Below are positions 24,571 through 32,770 of a stretch of 50,841 nt of DNA, in pieces; the first letter of the stretch is position 1; each line of letters starts with the position of its first letter. The DNA comes from Arsukibacterium ikkense (GTDB lineage: Bacteria > Pseudomonadota > Gammaproteobacteria > Enterobacterales > Alteromonadaceae), in contig NZ_LAHO01000022.1 of the NCBI RefSeq assembly GCF_000987775.1, positions 1 to 50,841 of the forward strand, given 5' to 3'. The notes beneath the pieces are model-generated. The model ran no database searches. It saw nothing but the letters and a program-made list of their open reading frames with translations, and was not told where the DNA came from. The translations under genes and the position numbers were made by a program.

Positions 24571-26709
24571 TTATTCTTCCATACCCAGCAGGTTCAGAAT
24601 AAAGGCGTATTCCTGGGCAAACTCAGCCAGGCGCGAGAAACGCCCCGACTTGCCGCCGTGGCCCGCTTCCATATTGGTTTTAAACAGCAGTGGGTTTTGA
24701 TCGGTTTTATGTGTGCGTAATTTTGCCACCCACTTCGCCGGTTCAAAATACTGCACTTGCGAGTCATATAAGCCGGTGGTGACTAAGATCGCCGGATAAG
24801 CCTGTTTGCTCACCTGATCATAAGGCGAATAAGCCAGCATATAGTCGTAGTACACTTTTTCTTTCGGGTTGCCCCACTCATCAAACTCGTTGGTGGTCAG
24901 CGGAATGCTCTCGTCCAGCATGGTGGTAACCACGTCAACAAAAGGCACATGGGCAACCAAGGCCCGATACTTTTCCGGCGCCATATTGGCCACCGCGCCC
25001 ATCAATAAGCCGCCGGCGCTGCCGCCCATGCCAAATACTTTATCTTTAGCCACATAGTTATTGGCAACCAGATAATCAGTCACTGCTATGTAATCGGTAA
25101 AGGTATTTACTTTGTTCAACAGTTTGCCATCTTCATACCAATGCCGGCCCATTTCCTGGCCGCCACGAATATGGGCGATAGCATAGACAAAACCGCGGTC
25201 TACCAGAGACAATACGGTAGAGCGAAACGACGGATCGGAAGAACTGCCATAAGAGCCATAGGCATACTGATACAACGGCGCCGTGCCATCGCGCTTGGTG
25301 CCTTGACGATACAGCAGCGATACCGGTACTTTCACGCCATCAGCGGCGCTCGCCCATACCCGCTCAGTAACATAGTTGTTCTGATCAAAGCCTCCGAGTA
25401 CCTCGGTTTGCTTTAACAATTGCTTTTCACCGGTTTGCATATTCAGCTGATAAACACTGTTTGGGGTGGTCAGCGAGGTGTAGCTGTAGCGCAACCAATG
25501 GGTATTTTGTTCAGGGTTTATCTGAAAACCGGTAACGTAAGCCGCTTCATCTGAGGCAATATAGTAGGCTTTATCAGGTGCCTGCCATGGCATCACTCTG
25601 ATCCGGCGCAAGCCGTCGCTACGCTCACTGAGCGCCAGGTAGTGATCAAATACCTGAAAGCCCTGCAAAAAGACTTGCTGATCATGTGGCAGCAACTGCT
25701 GCCACTGGTTGCGATCGCCAAGCTTGTCGGCAGCAACAGTCATTAACCGGAAATTCGGCGCATCCCAATCGGTACGGATGATCCAGCGGCCCTGATGATG
25801 CTCGGCGCCATACTTAACGTCACGCTGACGCGGCGCGATAACCTGAAAGCTACTGTGCGGCGCGTTGCTCGGCTGCACCCGGATTTCTGTTGATACCGTA
25901 CTTTCTGAGGTCACCATCACATACTGATCATCACCGCTATTACCAAGGCTTAAATAAAAACTGTTATCTGGCTCCTGATATACGGCTTTTGCCTGAGCAG
26001 CAGTATTACCCAGCTTGTGTTGCAATACCGTGGTGCTTAACAAGGTAACCGGGTCGTTCTGAATAACATACAGCGTTTGATTATCTGCCGCCCAGGCCAG
26101 GCTGCGTGATAAGCCGGTAAGCTCATCGGCTAAATCCTGACCGGTGCGTAAGTCACGAATTTTCAGGCTGTACTGGCGCCGGCCACTACTGTCCTCCAGA
26201 TACGCCAGCAGGTTTTGATCCGGACTTACCTGCCAGTTGGCGACCTGATAAAAGTCTTTGCCAGCGGCCAGTTTATTCAGGTCCAGCATCACCTGCTCGC
26301 TGCCATCTTTAAGTGATTTACGGGCGTAAATCGGGTATTCCTTACCGGTTTCAAAACGGCTGTAATAGCTGTAATCGCCTTTGTTATAAGGCACTGAGCT
26401 GTCGTCTTGCTTGATCCGGCCAATAATTTCATCGGTGAGTTTGTCAGTCAGCGGCTGATAGGCTTTGGCATAGGCGGCTACATAATCGTTTTCCTGATGT
26501 AAGTAATCCAGCACCGTTGGCGAGGTGCGGCTGTCATCACGTAGCCAGTAGTAAGGGTCCTGCCGGTCGCCATGCGGCGAGCTAACGTTGTAGGGCTGCT
26601 GCACTGCAACAGGGGCAGTGGTTTGGGTACGGCTGATTTCTGCAGCCTGAAGCCAGCAGCTGCTAACAAGGCTGGCAGCCAATAACAGTGAAAGCTGTTT
26701 TTTTTGCAT
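24571..26709 (-). CDS. ptrB: Oligopeptidase B (S9A serine peptidase), exported
   Basis: A 712-residue prolyl-oligopeptidase-family enzyme cleaving after Arg/Lys in short peptides. Order: signal peptide (about 1-22, ending in WLQA), a short helical cap, a seven-bladed propeller to about residue 430 and the hydrolase domain. The nucleophile is Ser564 in GMGGSAGGLLMG; the acid is in TGLYDSQVQYFEPAKW and the base in NMEAGHGGKSGR. The Glu pair that sets dibasic preference is carried by the region around DEWGNPKEK. An N-terminal signal peptide is unusual for the cytoplasmic enzyme of Escherichia coli but common in aquatic gammaproteobacteria. Single-gene unit with strong terminator. Confidence 0.92.
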   Translation of the reverse strand: MQKKQLSLLLAASLVSSCWLQAAEISRTQTTAPVAVQQPYNVSSPHGDRQDPYYWLRDDSRTSPTVLDYLHQENDYVAAYAKAYQPLTDKLTDEIIGRIKQDDSSVPYNKGDYSYYSRFETGKEYPIYARKSLKDGSEQVMLDLNKLAAGKDFYQVANWQVSPDQNLLAYLEDSSGRRQYSLKIRDLRTGQDLADELTGLSRSLAWAADNQTLYVIQNDPVTLLSTTVLQHKLGNTAAQAKAVYQEPDNSFYLSLGNSGDDQYVMVTSESTVSTEIRVQPSNAPHSSFQVIAPRQRDVKYGAEHHQGRWIIRTDWDAPNFRLMTVAADKLGDRNQWQQLLPHDQQVFLQGFQVFDHYLALSERSDGLRRIRVMPWQAPDKAYYIASDEAAYVTGFQINPEQNTHWLRYSYTSLTTPNSVYQLNMQTGEKQLLKQTEVLGGFDQNNYVTERVWASAADGVKVPVSLLYRQGTKRDGTAPLYQYAYGSYGSSSDPSFRSTVLSLVDRGFVYAIAHIRGGQEMGRHWYEDGKLLNKVNTFTDYIAVTDYLVANNYVAKDKVFGMGGSAGGLLMGAVANMAPEKYRALVAHVPFVDVVTTMLDESIPLTTNEFDEWGNPKEKVYYDYMLAYSPYDQVSKQAYPAILVTTGLYDSQVQYFEPAKWVAKLRTHKTDQNPLLFKTNMEAGHGGKSGRFSRLAEFAQEYAFILNLLGMEE

Positions 26710-26800
26710 ATAAATGTCTCAAATAAAAAATTTGCACAAAAGTAACATAAAGCTATCGGCAGAGGCTAAAACCAGCAGCTGAAAAAGTGTAAGCGAGTGT

Positions 26801-26836
26801 AATAAAAACGCCAGCAGTGAACAGGCTGCTGGCGTT
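26801..26836 (-). terminator. Terminator of the bacterioferritin operon
   Basis: Read leftwards, an eleven-pair stem AACGCCAGCAG/CTGCTGGCGTT (26836-26826 with 26817-26807) with an eight-base loop is followed by TTTTTATT. It lies 30 bases past the stop of the second ferritin gene. Confidence 0.93.
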
Positions 26837-26865
26837 GAGGCGTATATTTTACTGATGCGGTGACA

Positions 26866-27333
26866 TTACATTTGCGATTGCAGGTAATTTTCCAGACCTA
26901 ACAATTTAATCAATCGCAATTGTTGCTCCAGCCAGTGAGCATGGTCATTCTCGGTGTCGTCCAGCAACTGCTGCAGCATGGCGCGACTAACGTAGTCCTG
27001 CTCTTTTTCGCACAAGGCCATGGTCTTTTTCAGCAATTTCGCCACCGTATATTCCACATTCAGGTCGTTTTGCAACATAGCGGGCACATCTTTGCCTACC
27101 TGAATGCTATCGCGATTCTTTAAATCGGGCGTGCCTTCCAAAAAGATAATGCGCTCAATCAGTTTGGAGGCATGGCCTTTTTCATCGTCAAATTCATGGT
27201 CAATCCGCTCGAATAATTTGTGCAGACCCCAGTCATGATACATCCGCGAATGAATAAAATACTGATCCATCGCTGCCAGTTCATTGGCTAGCAGTTCATT
27301 TAATGCCGCTATAACCTGTTGATTGCCCTTCAT
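26866..27333 (-). CDS. Bacterioferritin-type subunit with intact ferroxidase centre, no haem Met (FtnA-like)
   Basis: A 155-residue ferritin-like iron-storage subunit. Ligands of the di-iron centre are all visible: Glu18, Glu51, His54, Glu94, and the ExxH pair Glu128/His131 (shifted by one residue relative to E. coli Bfr). The haem-binding Met52 of bacterioferritin is replaced by Lys (DDEKGH). Sequence style, including TENDHAHWLEQQL and the ending ENYLQSQM, matches the Pseudomonas aeruginosa protein first named BfrA and now called FtnA. Its ATG follows the stop of the upstream paralogue with no gap, with GGAGG in the end of that gene, so the two are co-translated. It probably supplies iron oxidation in a mixed shell. 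Confidence 0.9.
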   Translation of the reverse strand: MKGNQQVIAALNELLANELAAMDQYFIHSRMYHDWGLHKLFERIDHEFDDEKGHASKLIERIIFLEGTPDLKNRDSIQVGKDVPAMLQNDLNVEYTVAKLLKKTMALCEKEQDYVSRAMLQQLLDDTENDHAHWLEQQLRLIKLLGLENYLQSQM

Positions 27334-27807
27334 CTAATTGCCTCCCAGCTGAGCTTGCAGGTAATTGGCCAGCCCCATTACGCTGATTTGATGCTGCTGG
27401 GTTTCCAGCCAGTCTAAATGCTCTTCTTCATATTCCAGTAACTCCGTCAGCATATCGCGGCTGACATAATCTTGCTCGGTTTCGCACAGGGCAATGGCCT
27501 CACGCAGCAACGGCAATTGCTCATGCTGAAAGTCTTTATCGCATTGCAGCATTTCTTCGGTGTCTTCGCCGATACGTAATTTGCCCAGCGCTTGTAAATT
27601 AGGTAAGCCGTCCAGCATTAAAATACGTTCAATCAGCTGATCGGCCTGCTTCATGTCCTTTATCGATTTTTTATAGCAAACGTCATTTAATGCCTGCAGC
27701 CCCCAGTTTTTATAAATGCGGGCATGCAGAAAATACTGATTAATTGAGGTCAGTTCAAAGGTAAGTACTTCATTTAGTTTACTAAGTACTTTGGGATTGC
27801 CTTGCAT
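27334..27807 (-). CDS. bfr: Bacterioferritin subunit with haem Met but degenerate ferroxidase centre
   Basis: A 157-residue bacterioferritin, first gene of the pair. Met52, which coordinates haem between two subunits, is present (IKDMKQAD). Of the ferroxidase ligands, Glu18, Glu127 and His130 remain, but Glu51 is Asp, His54 is Gln and Glu94 is Gln, so a normal di-iron site cannot form. The rest (NQYFLHARIYKNWGL, ERILMLDGLPNL, ANYLQAQL) is classical Bfr. Together with the next gene, which has the reverse set of residues, it should form a heteromeric 24-mer with separate haem and ferroxidase subunits, as known for alpha/beta bacterioferritins. A weak Fur-like sequence lies about 90 bases upstream. 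Confidence 0.9.
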   Translation of the reverse strand: MQGNPKVLSKLNEVLTFELTSINQYFLHARIYKNWGLQALNDVCYKKSIKDMKQADQLIERILMLDGLPNLQALGKLRIGEDTEEMLQCDKDFQHEQLPLLREAIALCETEQDYVSRDMLTELLEYEEEHLDWLETQQHQISVMGLANYLQAQLGGN

Positions 27808-27898
27808 AATGCGGCTCCGTTAGCGGTAACAATGGTTTAAGCTTAGGCTATTAGCTGCTTTTAAGCAAAATTACTTTTAAAATCATCACGATACAATT

Positions 27899-27917
27899 AA
27901 TAAGTATTCGTATTTTC
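27899..27917. promoter_or_regulatory. Weak Fur-like sequence between bfr and the S10 peptidase
   Basis: The minus-strand reading GAAAATACGAATACTTATT agrees with the 19-base Fur consensus at about 12 positions. It lies 92 bases upstream of the bfr start. The match is marginal in an A/T-rich stretch, so this is a candidate only. Confidence 0.25.
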
Positions 27918-28029
27918 ATCCGGTGTGCTGTCAGGTTATCCTGCAAAACGGTTGTCAGTCGCATCGCGCTTCGCAGCACTGCGGTTTACCAGTACAGTAA
28001 TGCCAACCTTACAACCAAGAGAGCTGTTT

Positions 28030-29544
28030 ATGCTGCACTTTATTAAAATTAGCGGCCTGCTTGCCGCCCTGCTGACTGCCAGCTGGCAACTGGCTGCTGC
28101 CGAACCCATTCGAATTGACGCCGACTCGGTGGTTGTCACCGAACACCGCACCGAAATTAACGGCAAACGGGTGAATTACAACGCCTATACCGGCACCCAA
28201 CCGGTCTGGGACAGCGAAGGCAACCCAACCGCAACCCTGTTTTACACTTACTATCAACGCACTGATATTAAAGATACGGCCAAACGCCCACTGCTGATTT
28301 CGTTTAATGGCGGCCCGGGCTCAGCGTCGGTCTGGATGCACGTGGCCTATACCGGTCCTAAATCTCTGAATGTCGATGACGAAGGCTATCCCATTCAGCC
28401 GTATGGGGTTAAAAGCAACCCGCACTCGGTGTTAGATGTGGCCGATATCGTGTTTGTTAACCCGGTAAATACCGGTTACTCGCGGGTACTGCCGGATAAA
28501 GACGGCAAAATGCCTGGTAAAGATCAGCAACAGAAAATGTTTTTTGGTACTAATGCCGATGTGACCTATCTGGCCGAGTGGATTAACAGCTTTGTCAGCC
28601 GCTATCAGCGCTGGAGCTCACCTAAGTTTTTAATTGGTGAAAGCTATGGTACCACCCGGGTAGCTGGCCTGGCCCTGGCCCTGCAAAACCAGCAGTGGAT
28701 GTATTTAAATGGCGTGGTGCTGGTGTCGCCGACCGATATTGGTATCAGCCGGGACGGCCCGGTAAAAGCGGCTAACCGCCTGCCTTATTTTGCCGCTACC
28801 GCCTGGTATCACCAGATGCTGGCCGCCGATTTACAGCAACAAGATTTATACGACATTCTGCCTGAGGTAGAAGCCTTTACCCTTAACCAGTATCTACCGG
28901 CACTGGCCAAGGGCAATATGATTAGCGACAGCGAAAAACAGCAGATTGCTGAGCAGGTCAGCCGCTATTCAGGCATCAGCGTGCAAAACGTGTTGCGCAG
29001 TAATCTGGATATCAGCACCAGTTATTTCTGGAAAGAGCTGCTGCGTGACCGCGGCCAGACTATCGGCCGGCTGGATTCACGCTATCTGGGGCTTGATAAA
29101 AACGACGTCGGCGCCCAACCGGACTACTGGGCCGAACTGACTTCCTGGCTGCACTCGTTCACCCCGGCGATTAACCATTACCTGCGTACCGAGCTGAACT
29201 ACAAAACCGACATTAAATACAACATGTTTGGCCCGGTGCATCCATGGGACCGAACCAACGACAACACCGGTGAGAACCTGCGCCAGGCGATGGCCCAAAA
29301 CCCCTACCTGCAAGTGTTAACCCAGTCGGGCTACTATGACGGTGCTACCAACTACTTTGATGCCAAGTACAATATGTGGCAATTAGACCCCAGTGGCAAA
29401 ATGAAACACCGTATGAGCTTTAAAGGTTATCGCAGCGGCCATATGATGTATTTGCGCGCTGAAGATTTAAAAAAATCGAATGACGACTTGCGGCAGTTTA
29501 TTTTAAACGCCCTACCTAAAGCGGGTGAGGCGGCAAAATACTAA
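28030..29544 (+). CDS. S10 serine carboxypeptidase-family peptidase, exported
   Basis: A 504-residue secreted or periplasmic peptidase of the S10 family, which removes C-terminal residues. ATG 28030 begins a clean signal peptide (MLHFIKISGLLAALLTASW...AAA) after AGAGAG; the frame is open to 27925, but that part lacks a ribosome site and crosses the promoter region. The oxyanion segment is FNGGPGSASVWMH, the nucleophile Ser205 in LIGESYGTTR, the acid in QSGYYDGATNY and the base in RSGHMMYL. Bacterial S10 enzymes of about 500 residues are well represented in this group. It stands divergent from the ferritin operon and upstream of fumC. Confidence 0.9.
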   Translation: MLHFIKISGLLAALLTASWQLAAAEPIRIDADSVVVTEHRTEINGKRVNYNAYTGTQPVWDSEGNPTATLFYTYYQRTDIKDTAKRPLLISFNGGPGSASVWMHVAYTGPKSLNVDDEGYPIQPYGVKSNPHSVLDVADIVFVNPVNTGYSRVLPDKDGKMPGKDQQQKMFFGTNADVTYLAEWINSFVSRYQRWSSPKFLIGESYGTTRVAGLALALQNQQWMYLNGVVLVSPTDIGISRDGPVKAANRLPYFAATAWYHQMLAADLQQQDLYDILPEVEAFTLNQYLPALAKGNMISDSEKQQIAEQVSRYSGISVQNVLRSNLDISTSYFWKELLRDRGQTIGRLDSRYLGLDKNDVGAQPDYWAELTSWLHSFTPAINHYLRTELNYKTDIKYNMFGPVHPWDRTNDNTGENLRQAMAQNPYLQVLTQSGYYDGATNYFDAKYNMWQLDPSGKMKHRMSFKGYRSGHMMYLRAEDLKKSNDDLRQFILNALPKAGEAAKY

Positions 29545-29631
29545 GTTCTCTGTTGCAAGCCTTGAGAACCGACTAAAAGGAGCCCATGCTATACGTTCAG
29601 CCCTAACATTGATAAGGCAAAGGAGCCCGCA

Positions 29632-31002
29632 ATGGCAACCCGGATTGAACATGACAGCATGGGCGAATTACAGGTACCCGCCAATGCCCTGTATCAGGCG
29701 CAGACCCAGCGTGCCCTGAATAACTTTACTTTCAGCCCCCTTACCTTACCCCGGCCTTTTATCCAGGCCATGCTGCAAATTAAAAAAGCCGCGGCCGCAG
29801 CCAACAGCGAGCTGGGTATGCTGGACGGCGCTATTGCAGCGGCTATTATCCAGGCCGCTGAGCAGCAACTGGCCGCCACCGATATGCAGCACTACCCGCT
29901 AGACGTATTTCAAACAGGCTCAGGCACCAGCAGCAATATGAATGTCAATGAAGTACTGGCAACCCTGGCCAGTAAACAGCTGGGCCAGCCCGTTCACCCG
30001 AATGACCACGTTAATGCCGGCCAGAGCAGCAACGATGTGATCCCCACTGCCATTCAGCTAAGCAGTGCCCTGGCCATCCACAACCAGTTGATTCCGGCGC
30101 TGCGACATATCCAGGCGGCATTAGTGCTGAAAAGTCAGCAGGTTGGCGCCATTGTTAAAACCGGTCGCACCCATTTAATGGATGCGATGCCAGTGCGCTT
30201 TGAGCAGGTACTGGGCGGCTGGCAAAGCCAGCTGGCACACGCCGAGCAACTGTTACAACAGCAGCTACCCAGCTTGCAGCAATTGGCACTAGGCGGCACG
30301 GCGGTGGGTACCGGCGTGAATACTCACCCGCAATTTGCCGCCAACGTTGCGCACAAGCTAAGCCAGGATACCGGCTTAAAGCTCAGTGCCAGCGCCGATT
30401 TTTTCTTTAATATCAGTTCACAAGATTTAGCCGTGGCCTGCTCCGGCGCCTTAAAAACGCTGGCCGTGGCGCTGCTGAAAATAAGCAACGACTTGCGCTG
30501 GATGAACTCCGGGCCGCTGGCCGGCCTGGCCGAGATTGCATTGCCGGCGTTGCAACCAGGTTCATCTATTATGCCGGGGAAAGTAAACCCGGTGATCCCG
30601 GAAGCCGTTGCCATGCTGTGTGCGCAAGTGATCGGCAACGATAGCACTATTACTGTGGCTGGCCAGTCAGGCAATTTTGAACTGAACGTGATGCTGCCGG
30701 TCATTGGCTATAACTTACTGCAGAGTATTGAGCTGTTAAGCAACGGCTGCCTGGCACTGGCCGACAAAGCGATTAGCGGCTTTAAACTAAACGAGGCTAA
30801 TATTGCCCAGTCGCTGGATAAAAACCCCATTCTGGTTACTGCCTTAAATTCAATTATTGGCTATGAGCAAGCGGCGGCCATTGCCAAGCAAGCCTATCAG
30901 CAACAGCGGCCGGTACTGGACGTCGCTCTGGAGCAAACCAATTTAAGCCAGCAGCAGCTGCAGGATTTGCTTAATCCGGCCAAACTGACCGGTAAGCATT
31001 AG
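29632..31002 (+). CDS. fumC: Class II fumarate hydratase
   Basis: A 456-residue iron-independent fumarase interconverting fumarate and malate in the citric acid cycle. Signature blocks are QTGSGTSSNMNVNEV, AGQSSNDVIPTA, GRTHLMDAMPV and the superfamily loop GSSIMPGKVNPV with the mobile catalytic Ser. Length is that of FumC. AAAGGAG lies seven bases before ATG 29632. The position next to iron-storage genes is suggestive, since the oxygen-stable fumarase replaces Fe-S fumarases under iron limitation, but no Fur site is visible directly upstream. It runs convergent with mepM, with only 18 bases between the stops. Confidence 0.95.
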   Translation: MATRIEHDSMGELQVPANALYQAQTQRALNNFTFSPLTLPRPFIQAMLQIKKAAAAANSELGMLDGAIAAAIIQAAEQQLAATDMQHYPLDVFQTGSGTSSNMNVNEVLATLASKQLGQPVHPNDHVNAGQSSNDVIPTAIQLSSALAIHNQLIPALRHIQAALVLKSQQVGAIVKTGRTHLMDAMPVRFEQVLGGWQSQLAHAEQLLQQQLPSLQQLALGGTAVGTGVNTHPQFAANVAHKLSQDTGLKLSASADFFFNISSQDLAVACSGALKTLAVALLKISNDLRWMNSGPLAGLAEIALPALQPGSSIMPGKVNPVIPEAVAMLCAQVIGNDSTITVAGQSGNFELNVMLPVIGYNLLQSIELLSNGCLALADKAISGFKLNEANIAQSLDKNPILVTALNSIIGYEQAAAIAKQAYQQQRPVLDVALEQTNLSQQQLQDLLNPAKLTGKH

Positions 31003-31020
31003 ATCATGCAGCGCAGACTG

Positions 31021-32379
31021 TTACTGCGGCGCCGTCGGGTTATCAGCCTCAGGTTGCCGCGCCAGTAAGCTTTGTTGCAGCATTAAATCTGTCAGGAAGC
31101 TTACCCGTTCAGCAAATGCAGCCCGACTCTCGGCCGGCACCGGCCGCGCCAGTGGAATATTGGCGGTCATCGGGTTTACCAGCCGGTTATTAATATGCAG
31201 CTCGTAGTGCAGGTGAGGGCCGGTCGAGCGGCCGGTATTGCCAGATAACGCTATGCGTTGGCCGCGGTTGACTTGCTGGCCGCGCTTCACCAGAAAGCGG
31301 TCTAAGTGCAGATAGCGGGTTTTGTAGCTACCAAAATGCTGTATTTCGATATACTTGCCAGCAAAAGGATGATTTTCGATGCGGGTCACCACGCCATCGG
31401 CCGGCGCCAGCACTGGCGTACCTATCGGGGTTCTGAAGTCAGTACCGTTATGCGGTGACACCCGTTTGGTTACAGGGTGCAGCCGGCGCGGGTTGAACGC
31501 CGAACTTACCGCAAACTGGCGTTGTAACGGGTAACGTGAAAACGCCCGCTCCAGACTTTCGCCTTTTTCATCATAAAACTGGCCATCGCTATGCAAAAAC
31601 GCGCTGAACGTCTGGCGACGGTTAATAATCCGCACGCCTTCAATCCGGCTTAAGCCGGTACTCTCGTCACCGACATAATTATCACTGCGCACCACCTGCA
31701 GCATGGCACCGGCCTGAATATCGCGCCGGAAATTTAACCGCTCCCGAAACAGCTGATTAATGTTAGCAATGTCAAAATCAGTCAGTCCGGCCTGTTTTGC
31801 CGAGACATAAAAGCTACCATGAATTTCACCCAGTAAAATGTCGCTTTGCCAACGGCCCTCGTCAATGAGCTCCTGATAACTGAATTCACCACTGTCGTCA
31901 CGTTGATATAACACCCGTTTGCCGGCATGAATATACAATTCCATACTCAGCAATTGCAGCTGCTCATCCAACTGCAGTGTTAAACGATTACCCGGCCGCA
32001 ATATGTCCAGCGCCAGCAGCGACTCATCGGCAGCCATGATGCGTTGTACCTGGCTATAGCCAAAGCCAAAGCGCTGAAATATCCGGCTTAAGCTATCTCC
32101 CGCTACTATGTCATACATTTTAAGGTATGGGTCTTCTGCCGCTGCTGGCTGCACCCAATACTGCCAGCGGGCCAGCCAGTCGTCGCTAGCCAGCAGGTGG
32201 CTCTGGCGCTGACTGAACATTAGCCCCTCGGCAAACAGCAGCGATGACAGCTTTAAATTAACACTGCGCGGCTGAGGCCAGGCAAGCAGCACAACCAATA
32301 GTGAGAAGCTCAACACTATCATACGCTGATGAAACAGCGGCAATCGGCGCCGCAGCTGGTGATATAAGTTCAATAACAT
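31021..32379 (-). CDS. mepM: M23 murein DD-endopeptidase, MepM-like
   Basis: A 452-residue periplasmic peptidoglycan hydrolase that opens cross-links during growth. Order: one N-terminal membrane helix (about 20-36), a LysM/OapA-type region around YDIVAGDSLSRIFQRFGF (about 88-140), a second N-terminal domain, and a C-terminal LytM (M23) domain. Zinc ligands are visible in HNGTDF (His and Asp) and in the HLHYE motif (second His), with the conserved TRYLHLDRF between. The C-terminus is Pro/Ala-rich. Length and layout match E. coli MepM (YebA). A zinc-dependent enzyme, but with no visible link to the zinc island. Confidence 0.9.
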   Translation of the reverse strand: MLLNLYHQLRRRLPLFHQRMIVLSFSLLVVLLAWPQPRSVNLKLSSLLFAEGLMFSQRQSHLLASDDWLARWQYWVQPAAAEDPYLKMYDIVAGDSLSRIFQRFGFGYSQVQRIMAADESLLALDILRPGNRLTLQLDEQLQLLSMELYIHAGKRVLYQRDDSGEFSYQELIDEGRWQSDILLGEIHGSFYVSAKQAGLTDFDIANINQLFRERLNFRRDIQAGAMLQVVRSDNYVGDESTGLSRIEGVRIINRRQTFSAFLHSDGQFYDEKGESLERAFSRYPLQRQFAVSSAFNPRRLHPVTKRVSPHNGTDFRTPIGTPVLAPADGVVTRIENHPFAGKYIEIQHFGSYKTRYLHLDRFLVKRGQQVNRGQRIALSGNTGRSTGPHLHYELHINNRLVNPMTANIPLARPVPAESRAAFAERVSFLTDLMLQQSLLARQPEADNPTAPQ

Positions 32380-32770
32380 CTACTACACTTTTAAATTCAG
32401 GGCTGACGGCACGTGCTGACCATAAGTCATTTTGTTCCAATCCAGTAAGTAACCAATATTGCTGCAAAGTTCATTTTACGGCTTATCTAAGCTATTTGCA
32501 TCCCCGGCAAAATGTCAGTTGCTGTCGGAGTAACCGACAAAACACGATATAGCTGTTGTTTTATGCCAGATACGAAATTTATTGCACAAATGTTAGCCAC
32601 TAAACGCAAAAAGTTTGCCCACCTGCCCGACATTCGTCATAACTGAAAACGCCGGCCTGACACCTCAGGTATTTTTCAGTGCAATCTCAAACCAAAAATG
32701 CCACCGGTAGACAAAATAATTCAGGTCGCAACACTTATAAAAATAATGAATGAAATCAGAGGGTATAATT
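32380..32770. other. Intergenic region between mepM and the pectate lyase
   Basis: A 391-base divergent promoter region. It contains a perfect inverted repeat TGTCGG-AGTAA-CCGACA (32523-32539), a possible operator, and a weak CCTGA/TCAGG hairpin followed by TATTTTT near 32656-32676. A TATAAA-like box near 32739 could serve the lyase. No coding frame is convincing. Confidence 0.5.
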
